DNA of 14,659 bases, from NCBI GenBank assembly GCA_027317055.1, contig DAHVFK010000041.1, forward strand, positions 1-14,659, given 5' to 3'. This stretch comes from Betaproteobacteria bacterium. GTDB lineage: Bacteria > Pseudomonadota > Gammaproteobacteria > Burkholderiales > SG8-39. Position 1 is the first letter of the stretch. Each line of letters opens with the position of its first letter. The notes below the pieces were generated by a model. That model saw nothing but the letters and a program-made list of their open reading frames with translations. It made no database searches and was not told the origin of the DNA. This document shows, in pieces, positions 1 through 6,033 of the stretch. The translations under genes were made by a program, and so were the position numbers.

Positions 1-101
1 CCTTCGGCGCGTCGGCGCCGCTCGCGGCTCTGCAGCAGGAATTCGGCTTCGAGCCGGAGCATGTGGTGAGGGTGGCCAGAGAGGTCCTGTCCGAGCAATA
101 A
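1..101 (+). CDS. tkt: Transketolase, C-terminal fragment (5' end outside window)
   Basis: The window opens inside a reading frame (codons from base 3) that ends with TAA at 99-101. The last 32 residues include FGASAPLAAL, then EFGFEPEHVV and a closing AREVL. This is the conserved end of bacterial transketolase, where an FG-x-SAP motif is followed by a phenylalanine-rich FGF segment and a Val/Ala-rich helix. Transketolase is a cytosolic thiamine-diphosphate enzyme that moves two-carbon units between sugar phosphates in the pentose phosphate and Calvin pathways. The catalytic and cofactor-binding regions lie outside the window, so only the family can be given. It converges with the AhpD-like gene on the other strand, with 53 bases between the two stops and no clear terminator in between. 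Confidence 0.8.
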   Translation, partial: FGASAPLAALQQEFGFEPEHVVRVAREVLSEQ

Positions 102-154
102 CGCCGTACGAAGACGATAACAACGACACCAGGGTCGGCTGACTTCGAGCGCGG

Positions 155-1267
155 CTAACGTTCGCCTCGTACACGGTAGAAGTCGTTGATGCCCGCCTGT
201 TGGCGGAGTTCGGGTGCATCGTTGCCGCGTGCCGCCGTGGTGTACGGGATTCCGATCGCATCGGCAATGCGCACGAAGCCGTGAAAGGCCGCGACCACGG
301 CCGCGGCGTCGACCAGCGCCGCGTCGCCCAGCGCCGAGCGCAGCGTCTCGCGCGCGGACTGCGTGCGCGCCGCATCGCGCAGTACGACCGCCTCGGCGAA
401 TTCGATCAGCGCATCCGCATGCGGGATACCGACATCTTCGTCGAATCCCTGCGTCACGCCGCGCACGTCGACCTGCTTGCCCTCGGATTGCATGCTCTCA
501 CGGAGCATGTAGGAATGTGCGGTCGTTCAATAAGCGCACTGGTGCATGGCGGAGACGCGCGCCGCGACGATCTCCACCTGCGGCCGGCGGATGGCACGGA
601 TCGACTTGTCGAATTGATAGACGTACTCGCCCGGCATGTAATGACAGTTGGCGAGTGCCCAATAGTCGCGCAGCGACTGCGGCACGAGCGACAAGCCGCG
701 ATAGATGTAGCCCGCCTTGGGGTTGGGATACAGCGGTCCGTCGGCCTCGAGCGCGTCTTCGGGCTCGACCAGCGGCAGCCAAGCCGCCTTTTTTCGCGCG
801 CCTGCCGGGCGGTAGCGGGTCGGTTCGCCCGCCGTCGGCGCCGGCAGCGCGCGCTCGGGCAGGCCAAGTGCCCGCAGGCAGGTGTCGAGCATCATCACCG
901 TCGCCACCAGGCCGACAACCTCGACGTACTCGCCTTCGGACAGGCCGCGCGCGAGTATCGACTGCGACCACTTCTCGCTCAACCGGCCCGGATCGCTCAC
1001 TACCCTGTGGATGAGTTCGACTTCCGCGGCGCCGAGTGTCCCGAGGTCTTCGTGCGCGCCCGTTACCGCATTGGGAGAAAGCGCGGCCTTGATGCGCGCG
1101 CAATGCGCGCATGCTGGAGCGTGCCGGATCTCCGCGGCGACGGCAATCCGCCGCTCGCCGGTCAACCAGGTACCGGGTGCGGCGATTGCCGCCCAGGCAC
1201 GCTCGTGCGCCTCGGCCAGATCGCTGCGAACTGGAATGCGGCTGCCTGCGAATGAAGGTGCTGACAT
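155..1267 (-). CDS. AhpD/CMD-like alkylhydroperoxidase-family selenoprotein (CxxU), TGA read as selenocysteine
   Basis: Read through one in-frame TGA (529-527), this is a single 370-residue protein. The frame is unchanged on both sides: codons for HQCAY, TGA, then TTAHSY, then the rest to TAG at 157-155. Selenocysteine would be residue 247. Around it the sequence gives Glu232, eleven residues, Cys244, two residues, Sec247, three residues, His251. This is the E-x11-C-x2-C-x3-H signature of AhpD-type peroxidases, with Sec in place of the second Cys, which is the peroxide-attacking one in mycobacterial AhpD. A hairpin suited to be a bacterial SECIS follows the TGA. The N-terminal half has its own CAHC pair (residues 53-56), suggesting two CMD-like halves. 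The C-terminal half contains AIGIPYTT, typical of the family. I start at 1267 because GGGAG lies five bases upstream; an in-frame ATG at 1291 has no good site. No selenium-pathway genes are in the window. The alternative is a nonsense-broken gene or two ORFs. Confidence 0.8.
491..529 (-). promoter_or_regulatory. Candidate bacterial SECIS element with its UGA codon
   Basis: On the minus strand the TGA at 529-527 is followed by 17 bases. Then comes a perfect 7-bp stem, CATGCTC (509-503) paired with GAGCATG (497-491), closing a 5-base loop CGTGA (502-498). From the TGA to the loop is 24 bases. Known bacterial SECIS elements lie inside the coding region directly after the UGA, have a small loop about 16-37 bases downstream and usually carry a G in the first two loop bases, as here. 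The element would bind SelB to deliver Sec-tRNA. The arms lie within codons for MLRESM, so the sequence is both coding and structural. Folding and SelB binding are inferred. Confidence 0.65.
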
Positions 1268-1292
1268 GGATTCTCCCGCTTGGATCGTCATA

Positions 1293-1589
1293 TTATGCGC
1301 TGCCTGCTGGACGAATGGTCAGCTTGTGGCTGAGCGCTCCCTCGCTCTCGAACACGATGGAGACGTGCTGGCCCTGTTTGACCCGGATCGCGCTCGGGAT
1401 GAATTTGAACTCCTTGCCGACGACCGTAATGCTGCCGTTCGCGGGCACCTCAACCGGCTCGCCCGGGTGCGAGAGGTGCTGGTGGCCAGCCGCCGGCGCG
1501 CCCGGGCGGGACGCTGTTACCGTTGCCGGGCTGCGGCGGCTGGGCGAGCAGGCGTCCGCTTTTTTCGGAAGTCGGATTGGGGATAGAAC
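1293..1589 (-). pseudogene. Cupredoxin-domain remnant without copper site
   Basis: The frame ending with TAA at 1295-1293 encodes a recognisable start of a cupredoxin fold: a His-rich linker (AAGHQHLSHPGE), then GSITVVGKEFKFIPSAIRV, then KQGQHVSIVFESEG and LSHKLTI. Plastocyanin-like proteins begin with this strand pattern. They then continue about 40-50 residues to a Cys-x2-His-x4-Met copper site, which is absent: the frame stops ten residues later and the AhpD-like gene starts 26 bases on. No ATG, GTG or signal peptide is visible at the 5' end; the frame stays open further upstream only because it runs antisense to the membrane-protein gene. The left limit at 1589 is therefore arbitrary. It may be a decayed gene, or one damaged by an assembly error. 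Its placement directly ahead of the AhpD-like gene suggests they were once one operon. Confidence 0.55.
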
Positions 1590-1592
1590 TGC

Positions 1593-1973
1593 ATGCGCGT
1601 CATTGCGGCGTATCTGAGAAACCTCACGCTGGCCAGAGGGATCCTTTGGTGCTACCTGATCTGGTATCTCGTAATGGCCGGCTTCCATTTCGACCCTTCG
1701 CCCCAACTGTGGTTGACTGCGGTCGGCTTGAGCCTGGTCGTCGGCGTCGCCCTCGTGCTGAGCGTTACCGCTGCCCGCGCGGCGCAAAGACTGGATCGCT
1801 GGCAGTTGCTTCGCCTGTTCCTGGTGCCCTTCTGCGTGTCCAGTTTTTCTGCCCTCGTAAAAGGACAAGGGTTCGTTCTGATTTTCTCGCCGAAACCGCT
1901 CGAAACGGGCCTCGCGCTTGCGCTGTGCGCGGTCTTTGGGGCCTTGTCAGTGCTTGTCAGGCGACATGCGTAA
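1593..1973 (+). CDS. Small integral membrane protein of unknown function
   Basis: This 126-residue protein is strongly hydrophobic, with four likely membrane segments at about residues 16-34, 39-60, 71-92 and 105-122. A short loop (HFDPSPQ) follows the first helix, and a basic stretch (RAAQRLDR) lies between the second and third. The ATG is preceded by GGGGAT about eight bases upstream. I do not recognise the family and can assign no function; no catalytic or metal-binding motif stands out. It is transcribed away from the cupredoxin remnant and AhpD-like gene and toward the sigma factor, from which it is separated by 172 bases. Codon use looks like that of the neighbours, supporting a real gene. 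Confidence 0.65.
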   Translation: MRVIAAYLRNLTLARGILWCYLIWYLVMAGFHFDPSPQLWLTAVGLSLVVGVALVLSVTAARAAQRLDRWQLLRLFLVPFCVSSFSALVKGQGFVLIFSPKPLETGLALALCAVFGALSVLVRRHA

Positions 1974-2078
1974 CGACTTGCTTTCGCTGCGTGACGGGCG
2001 CGCCTCGATGTATCAATCGGCCCGCGCGTAGCGTCCTTCAACGGGCGGCATGGATTCTTGCCGTATTTGCGCTGAGCG

Positions 2079-2107
2079 GGAACGCAGCGCGTTTCGCCGT
2101 CATCTAA
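2079..2107 (+). promoter_or_regulatory. Candidate ECF-sigma promoter upstream of the sigma-factor gene
   Basis: GGAACGC (2079-2085) and TCTAA (2103-2107) are separated by 17 bases. This resembles RpoE-type promoters (GGAACTT, about 16 bases, TCTRA). Transcription would start near 2113, leaving a leader of about 33 bases before the sigma gene. ECF sigma genes often transcribe themselves, which makes the position meaningful. The rest of the 1974-2145 gap shows no gene or RNA I can recognise. Confidence 0.4.
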
Positions 2108-2145
2108 TGTCGTGAAACTCCGGAACAAACGGTTGGGGGTAGTCC

Positions 2146-2859
2146 ATGCGCCCGGTATCGGTTGAATTCGCAGAGCAGGGTTTAGCCGACACCGCGCTCG
2201 CGCAGCGGGTTTCGGCCGGCGACCATGACGCGTTCCGGATGCTGATGCGACGCTACAACCAGACGCTTTACCGCACCGCGCGCGGCATCCTGAAGGACGA
2301 CGCCGAGGCCGAAGACGCGGTCCAGGAGGCGTATTTGCTCGCCTACCGCGGGTTGAGCAAGTTTCGCGGCGACGCGAAGCTGTCCACCTGGCTGGTTCGA
2401 ATCGTGGTCAACGAGGCGATCGCCCGGGTTCGAAAGCGTCGCCGCAAGGCCGAAGTCATCCAGCTGAGCGGCGACGCGGGACCGCACGCAGAAACCGCGG
2501 AGATGACCATGAACGAAGACGCCCCCGAACGGCCCGATCACGCGCTGGTGCGCGCGGAGACCCGGCGCCTGCTCGAGGCCAAGATTGATGAATTGCCGAA
2601 CGCATTCCGCATCGTGTTCGTGCTGCGCGCGCTTGAGGAAATGACGGTCGAGGAGACCGGGAATTGCCTCGGTATCCCGGAGGCGACGGTGCGCACGCGG
2701 TACTTCAGGGCGAGGAGTCTGCTGCGCGAAGCGCTCGCGCGCGAGATCGATTTCGTCTTCGACGACGCGTTTTCATTTGCGGGCGAACGCTGCGACCGAA
2801 TCGTCGCGTCCGTTCTCGCCCGACTCGGAGCCGGCGCCGGAACCGGAACCCGTGAGTAA
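2146..2859 (+). CDS. ECF-family RNA polymerase sigma factor
   Basis: A 237-residue sigma-70-family protein with only regions 2 and 4. Region 2 spans about residues 30-105, with the RYNQTLYRTARGILKD helix, the DAEDAVQEAYLLAYRG-type core-binding segment and KLSTWLVRIVVNEA. Region 4 spans about 140-200, with ELPNAFRIVFVLRALEEMTV, then the helix-turn-helix GIPEATVRTRYFRARSLL. After it comes a short extra tail containing FSFAGERCDRIVASVL. The ATG follows a GGGGG ribosome site. ECF factors direct RNA polymerase to stress promoters and are usually held by an anti-sigma factor. None is encoded next door, so control must come from transcription, the tail, or a distant partner. The next gene starts 86 bases after its end, and the following genes run the same way, so it probably heads the redox cluster to 4870. 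Confidence 0.9.
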   Translation: MRPVSVEFAEQGLADTALAQRVSAGDHDAFRMLMRRYNQTLYRTARGILKDDAEAEDAVQEAYLLAYRGLSKFRGDAKLSTWLVRIVVNEAIARVRKRRRKAEVIQLSGDAGPHAETAEMTMNEDAPERPDHALVRAETRRLLEAKIDELPNAFRIVFVLRALEEMTVEETGNCLGIPEATVRTRYFRARSLLREALAREIDFVFDDAFSFAGERCDRIVASVLARLGAGAGTGTRE

Positions 2860-2945
2860 GTTGCCGTATTGCCGGGCGACGTCCTGCCACGGTTCCGGTC
2901 GGGATGGTTTTGTTGTTGTTCCATAGTCAACGAAAGGAAACCGAT

Positions 2946-3359
2946 ATGTTGAAGCGTGCAGTGGCAGCGGCAGTGCTTGCGGCGAGCATCGCGATGCCGG
3001 CGTTTGGCGCCGGGACCCTGACAAAGGAACCGCCGGGGCATGGTTACAAGAAGGTGAGCGGTCTGGTAAAGCTTCCCGAATTCCTACCGGGACTGGGCAA
3101 GCTCTACGTCAAACCCCCGACGTTGCCCGCCGGGCCGTTTCTTGCCTACGACAGGAGCGGCAAATTGGTGAGCACCATATACATGATCCCGATCAAGGAC
3201 CTCGACGAGCACAAGGCGTTCGAGGAGCTCGCAAGCGGACCGAAAAAAGTCGATCACGTGGATATGTATTACAACGCGGGCCATCCGGGGGTGGAGGTGC
3301 CGCACTATCACATCGTGCTGTGGTACGTCTCGGAGAAAGAAGCGAACAAGCTCAAGTAG
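2946..3359 (+). CDS. Secreted protein resembling the TTHB210/DUF5602 group
   Basis: A 137-residue protein with a Sec signal peptide (MLKRAVAAAVLAASIAMPAFG, cleavage near residue 22). I start at 2946 because AAAGGA sits just upstream; a longer frame from 2904 would bury the signal peptide. The mature part has a conserved-looking core: LPAGPFLAYDRSGKLVSTIY, MIPIKDLDEHKAFEEL, KVDHVDMYYNAGHPGVEVPH and YHIVLWYV. The many histidines in the second half suggest metal or haem-related chemistry, but that is only a guess. From memory it resembles TTHB210-like (DUF5602) proteins, whose Thermus member is controlled by a sigma-E factor; I cannot check the match here. The position right behind an ECF sigma gene and seven bases before a cupredoxin gene fits such control. 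Confidence 0.7.
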   Translation: MLKRAVAAAVLAASIAMPAFGAGTLTKEPPGHGYKKVSGLVKLPEFLPGLGKLYVKPPTLPAGPFLAYDRSGKLVSTIYMIPIKDLDEHKAFEELASGPKKVDHVDMYYNAGHPGVEVPHYHIVLWYVSEKEANKLK

Positions 3360-3366
3360 GCGCATC

Positions 3367-3927
3367 GTGGCGACACGCAGGGATTTCCTGATTGCCGGCG
3401 GCGTTTTCGCCGCTGGCGTCGCGTTGCCGGCCTCAGGCCAGGCGGCGTCCAGAGGCGGCGTGGTCGAGATCAGGATGCGCAGCGATCCGACCGGCGCCAA
3501 GGTGGGATTCGATCCCGTCGGGATTCTCGTTGCGCCAGGGCAAACCGTGCGTTGGGTCATTCAGGCCGGCGTGCACACCACCACGGCATACCATCCGCGT
3601 AACGCCGGCCATTCGCTGCGTATCCCGAAGACTGCGACGCCCTGGAATTCCGGCTACCTGGTCAATCCGGGCGATCATTTCGAGGTCGCCCTGACCGCGG
3701 AAGGCGTGTATGACTACTTCTGCATGCCGCATGAAATGGCGGGAATGGTCGGCCGGCTTATCGTCGGTCGTGCTTCCGGCCCCGGATCACTGCCCTACGA
3801 CTACTTTGACGGCAAGCCCGGTGCCGCGAACTGGCAAAGCGTGCCCGAGGCAGCGCGCAGGGCATTCCCCGCAGTGGAAGCGATTCTCGAGAAAAAAGTG
3901 GTTCGGCTAACGGGTTTCGACGACTGA
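3367..3927 (+). CDS. Tat-exported cupredoxin (plastocyanin/azurin-like copper protein)
   Basis: A 186-residue protein starting with GTG. It opens with a twin-arginine signal (TRRDFLIAGG, then a hydrophobic stretch to about residue 27), which implies folding and copper loading in the cytoplasm before export to the periplasm. The type-1 copper site is complete: a His in GVHTTTAYH (His70 or His76), then Cys119, His122 and Met127 in YFCMPHEMAGM, the C-x2-H-x4-M pattern of plastocyanins. A tail of about 55 residues follows, with PYDYFDGKPG. Such proteins carry single electrons between membrane or soluble redox partners. The gene sits seven bases after its upstream neighbour and belongs to the sigma-factor cluster. 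Unlike the remnant at 1293-1589, this copy has all ligands. Confidence 0.88.
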   Translation: MATRRDFLIAGGVFAAGVALPASGQAASRGGVVEIRMRSDPTGAKVGFDPVGILVAPGQTVRWVIQAGVHTTTAYHPRNAGHSLRIPKTATPWNSGYLVNPGDHFEVALTAEGVYDYFCMPHEMAGMVGRLIVGRASGPGSLPYDYFDGKPGAANWQSVPEAARRAFPAVEAILEKKVVRLTGFDD

Positions 3928-3969
3928 GCGATATCAGTTCATACCGCTCGGACAATCTAGGAGATCATC

Positions 3970-4112
3970 ATGTCACGTATTGTAAAACGCACTCACACCG
4001 AACCTGCAAGCTCGTTGTTGGCGGCGAGGAGCCGAACCGACTTTACTGGTACGACAACGCCGGGACACGTCATGAGCACGCCGACGACGTTCCGGACATT
4101 CGCAGTTTCTGA
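3970..4112 (+). pseudogene. Small gene with apparent single-base frameshift, function unknown
   Basis: A clear ribosome site (AGGAG, about six bases before ATG at 3970) introduces MSRIVKRTHTEP. Just after this the ATG frame turns into low-complexity Ser/Thr/Arg-rich sequence, running on to 4161 and into the next gene. One frame over, from codon 4005, the sequence reads like a real protein: CKLVVGGEEPNRLYW, YDNAGTRHEHADDV, then PDIRSF and TGA at 4110-4112. Adding one base around 4003-4005 would join both into a 47-residue soluble acidic/His-containing protein. I do not recognise the family. Either one base was lost in this genome or assembly, or the uninterrupted 63-residue frame is the true product, which I think less likely. 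It lies between the cupredoxin and flavoprotein genes, probably in the same transcript. Confidence 0.45.
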
Positions 4113-4147
4113 GCCGTCGTCGCGGCTGAAATCCGGAAGCGCCCGCC

Positions 4148-4870
4148 ATGGCGACTTGTGATACCCGGTTGACGCGGCGTGAGCTGGTCGCCGAAGGCAC
4201 GATGGCGTTCTATTTCGCCAAACCGCCCGGTTTCCGGCACCTGGCGGGACAGTCGCTGACGATGACGCTGATCGACCCGCCGCAGACCGACGACGAAGGC
4301 GATAGCCGCACCTTTACCATCGCCGCCGCGCCGCACGAAACCGATCTCATGATCGCAACGCGCATGCGCGATACCGCCTTCAAGCGCGTGCTGAAGTCGA
4401 TGCCGGTCGGCACGGTCGTCAGGATAGACGGGCCCAACGGCGTAATGGTCCTGCACGACGATGCGACGCGTCCCGCGGTGTTTCTCGCCGGCGGCATCGG
4501 CATCACGCCGTTTCTCTCGATCGCGCGGCACGCGGCACACGATCAGCTGCCGCATCGTCTTTATCTCTTTTATTCGAACCGGCGGCCCGAAGATGCGGCG
4601 TTCGTCGAAGAGTTGCAGAAAATGGAGCAGGTCAATTCGAAGTTCCGTTTGATCGCAACCATGGCCGAACCGGATAAATCATCGCATTCGTGGTCGGGCG
4701 AGACCGGTTTCATCCGGCCCGACATGCTGCAACGCCACCTGCCCGACGTCAAAACCCCGATCTACTACTTCGCCGGACCGCCGGCGATGACCATGGCAAT
4801 GCAGACCATGCTGGAAGATATCGGAGTTTCCGCAGACGCCATGCGATCCGAAGAGTTCTACGGCTACTGA
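4148..4870 (+). CDS. FAD/NAD(P)-binding oxidoreductase, ferredoxin-NADP reductase-like
   Basis: A 240-residue soluble flavoprotein with the two-domain FNR fold. The FAD domain has SRTFTIAAAP (residues 53-62), the R-x-[FY]-[ST] flavin motif, and VRIDGPNGVMVL. The nucleotide domain has FLAGGIGITPFLSIA (112-126), then YYFAGPPAMTMAMQTML and a closing EEFYGY, whose terminal aromatic residue typically stacks on the flavin. No 2Fe-2S domain or membrane segment is attached, so the electron acceptor is separate. It would pass hydride electrons from NAD(P)H to an unknown partner in the cytosol. GGAAG lies about nine bases before the ATG. It ends the sigma-factor cluster; only eight bases separate its stop from that of the convergent YceI gene. 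Confidence 0.88.
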   Translation: MATCDTRLTRRELVAEGTMAFYFAKPPGFRHLAGQSLTMTLIDPPQTDDEGDSRTFTIAAAPHETDLMIATRMRDTAFKRVLKSMPVGTVVRIDGPNGVMVLHDDATRPAVFLAGGIGITPFLSIARHAAHDQLPHRLYLFYSNRRPEDAAFVEELQKMEQVNSKFRLIATMAEPDKSSHSWSGETGFIRPDMLQRHLPDVKTPIYYFAGPPAMTMAMQTMLEDIGVSADAMRSEEFYGY

Positions 4871-4878
4871 GGCAGGGG

Positions 4879-5436
4879 TTAAGACGGACCGGAGAGCGTG
4901 GCGCTGAACTTCACCTTGACTTCGCCACCCAGCCACTTGGTGTTCGACCATTCGCCCGTACCGATGCCGTATTTCAGGCGATCGAGTATCAGCGTGCCCG
5001 AGAGCACGACATGACCGTCCGCGCGCCGCAGGCTGAAAGGAACGTCGAGCGGGCGGCTTTCGCCCTTCATCTTGAGCATGCCGCGAGCGATCTGCATGGG
5101 GGCGGTCGACTCGATCGATCGGCTGGAATACGCGACGCGCGGATAGCGCTCGACGGCGAAGAAGTCGCTCCCCTTGAGCGCCGCGTCGATCTCCGGCAGC
5201 CCGGCGTCGACCGACGCGGGATCCAGCCACACCTCGATGCGCGTGGCGCCTGTACCGGAAAGGCACACTTCGCCGCCGAAACGGCGGAAATCTCCGCGAA
5301 ACGGAGAGCCGGCCTGCTCCAGCTCGAACGACACGCTGCTGCGCGCCGGATCGACCGAACGACAATCTTCGGCATGCGCCGGCAGGGACGCGGCCGCCAC
5401 GACGAGAACGAGGACCACGCCGCCTCTGTACATCAT
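4879..5436 (-). CDS. YceI family periplasmic protein
   Basis: A 185-residue protein with a Sec signal peptide (hydrophobic VVLVLVVAAASLPAHA, cleaved near residue 22). The mature protein is a YceI-type lipocalin-like barrel: it opens with VDPARSSVSFELEQAG, has FRGDFRRFGGEV and IDAALKGSDFFAVERYPRV, and ends with LILDRLKYGIGTGEWSN and a final beta strand. YceI proteins bind long isoprenoid or similar amphipathic lipids; many are induced by stress and are found beside cytochrome b561. The ATG overlaps the stop of the cytochrome gene (ATGA at 5436-5433), so the two are translated together. Two cysteines (in EDCRSVD and EVCLSG) could form a disulfide. Confidence 0.88.
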   Translation of the reverse strand: MMYRGGVVLVLVVAAASLPAHAEDCRSVDPARSSVSFELEQAGSPFRGDFRRFGGEVCLSGTGATRIEVWLDPASVDAGLPEIDAALKGSDFFAVERYPRVAYSSRSIESTAPMQIARGMLKMKGESRPLDVPFSLRRADGHVVLSGTLILDRLKYGIGTGEWSNTKWLGGEVKVKFSATLSGPS

Positions 5437-5990
5437 GCGGGCGGCCGCGTCCAGGGCAGCATACGATGCATGATGCGGTCGCGCAGCACGAACGCGTGAC
5501 GAAGCGCAGCGCCGATGTGCCCCACGAGGAGCAGCGCGAGCAGGGCGACGAAGCCGTGGTGCAGCGACTTGTAGAGCGCCGCGCGATGGGCGTTCTTCGC
5601 CACCAGGTCGGGCACCTGGAACAGTCCGAACCAGTTGACCGAAAGGCCGGCCGCCGAGGCGTAAAGCCAGCCCGCCAGCGGCGCCGCAATGAGCAGCGCG
5701 TAGAGCAGGCGGTGGGTTGTCACGGCGGCGAAGCGCTCGCGCTTCGACATGGATTCCGGCAGCGCCGGCGGCGCACTGACCAAGCGCCAAAGGAGCCTCA
5801 ACAGCACCAGCGCGAGCACGGCGAGGCCGAGCGACTTGTGGCGCGTCAGCCACTCGAGTCTGGCGATGCCGAGCGGCAGGCCGGCGGCGTACAGGCCCAG
5901 GCCGAGCTGCGCGAATACCAGCACGGCGATCAGCCAATGCAGACCTTGCGCTAGTATTCCGTAGGACTGGTCCGTATTTCGCCACCGCAT
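5433..5990 (-). CDS. Cytochrome b561 (CybB-like)
   Basis: A 185-residue integral membrane cytochrome, the usual length for bacterial b561. It starts with the characteristic MRWRNTDQSYGILAQGLHWL, and there are four membrane helices (about 15-37, 52-70, 92-110 and 142-163). Candidate haem-b ligands are His18, His51, His144/145 and His158. Bacterial b561 proteins pass electrons across the inner membrane, for example from quinol or superoxide. A weak purine-rich GAAGG lies about 11 bases before the start. The gene is coupled to YceI downstream and diverges from the YceI lipoprotein gene, with just 43 bases between the two starts, so both promoters must overlap this short region or the genes. Confidence 0.9.
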   Translation of the reverse strand: MRWRNTDQSYGILAQGLHWLIAVLVFAQLGLGLYAAGLPLGIARLEWLTRHKSLGLAVLALVLLRLLWRLVSAPPALPESMSKRERFAAVTTHRLLYALLIAAPLAGWLYASAAGLSVNWFGLFQVPDLVAKNAHRAALYKSLHHGFVALLALLLVGHIGAALRHAFVLRDRIMHRMLPWTRPPA

Positions 5991-6033
5991 GGTTCAAGAT
6001 GCCTTCGCAACGATTCGCCTCTCTTTGAAGAGT

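Noticed and set aside
102..154. Terminator between transketolase and the AhpD-like gene
   Set aside because: No stem with a T-run is visible in the 53 bases.
200..1255. Long plus-strand frame of 351 residues opposite the AhpD-like gene
   Set aside because: Arg- and Ala-rich composition without family features, explained by high GC on the strand opposite a real gene. The same holds for long antisense frames at 4679-5689, 6055-6996, 9024-10052, 10128-11225, 11011-11886 and 12890-14110.
527..1291. A stand-alone 254-residue protein ending at the TGA, with a separate 117-residue gene at 155-508
   Set aside because: Both lie in the same frame with no break apart from the TGA, the second half has no ribosome site and starts inside the AhpD motif, and the first would end just before a catalytic position.
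1974..2078. tRNA or small RNA in the gap before the sigma gene
   Set aside because: No cloverleaf or strong hairpin with terminator could be found by eye.
2904..2945. Earlier start for the secreted TTHB210-like protein
   Set aside because: It would place 14 residues in front of the signal peptide, and the ribosome site is correct for the ATG at 2946.
3970..4161. Uninterrupted 63-residue protein
   Set aside because: It becomes Ser/Thr/Arg-rich and runs into the flavoprotein gene, while the neighbouring frame reads as a plausible protein; kept only as an alternative.
5989..6033. Earlier start for the YceI lipoprotein
   Set aside because: It overlaps the divergent cytochrome start and puts 15 residues ahead of a normal lipoprotein signal.
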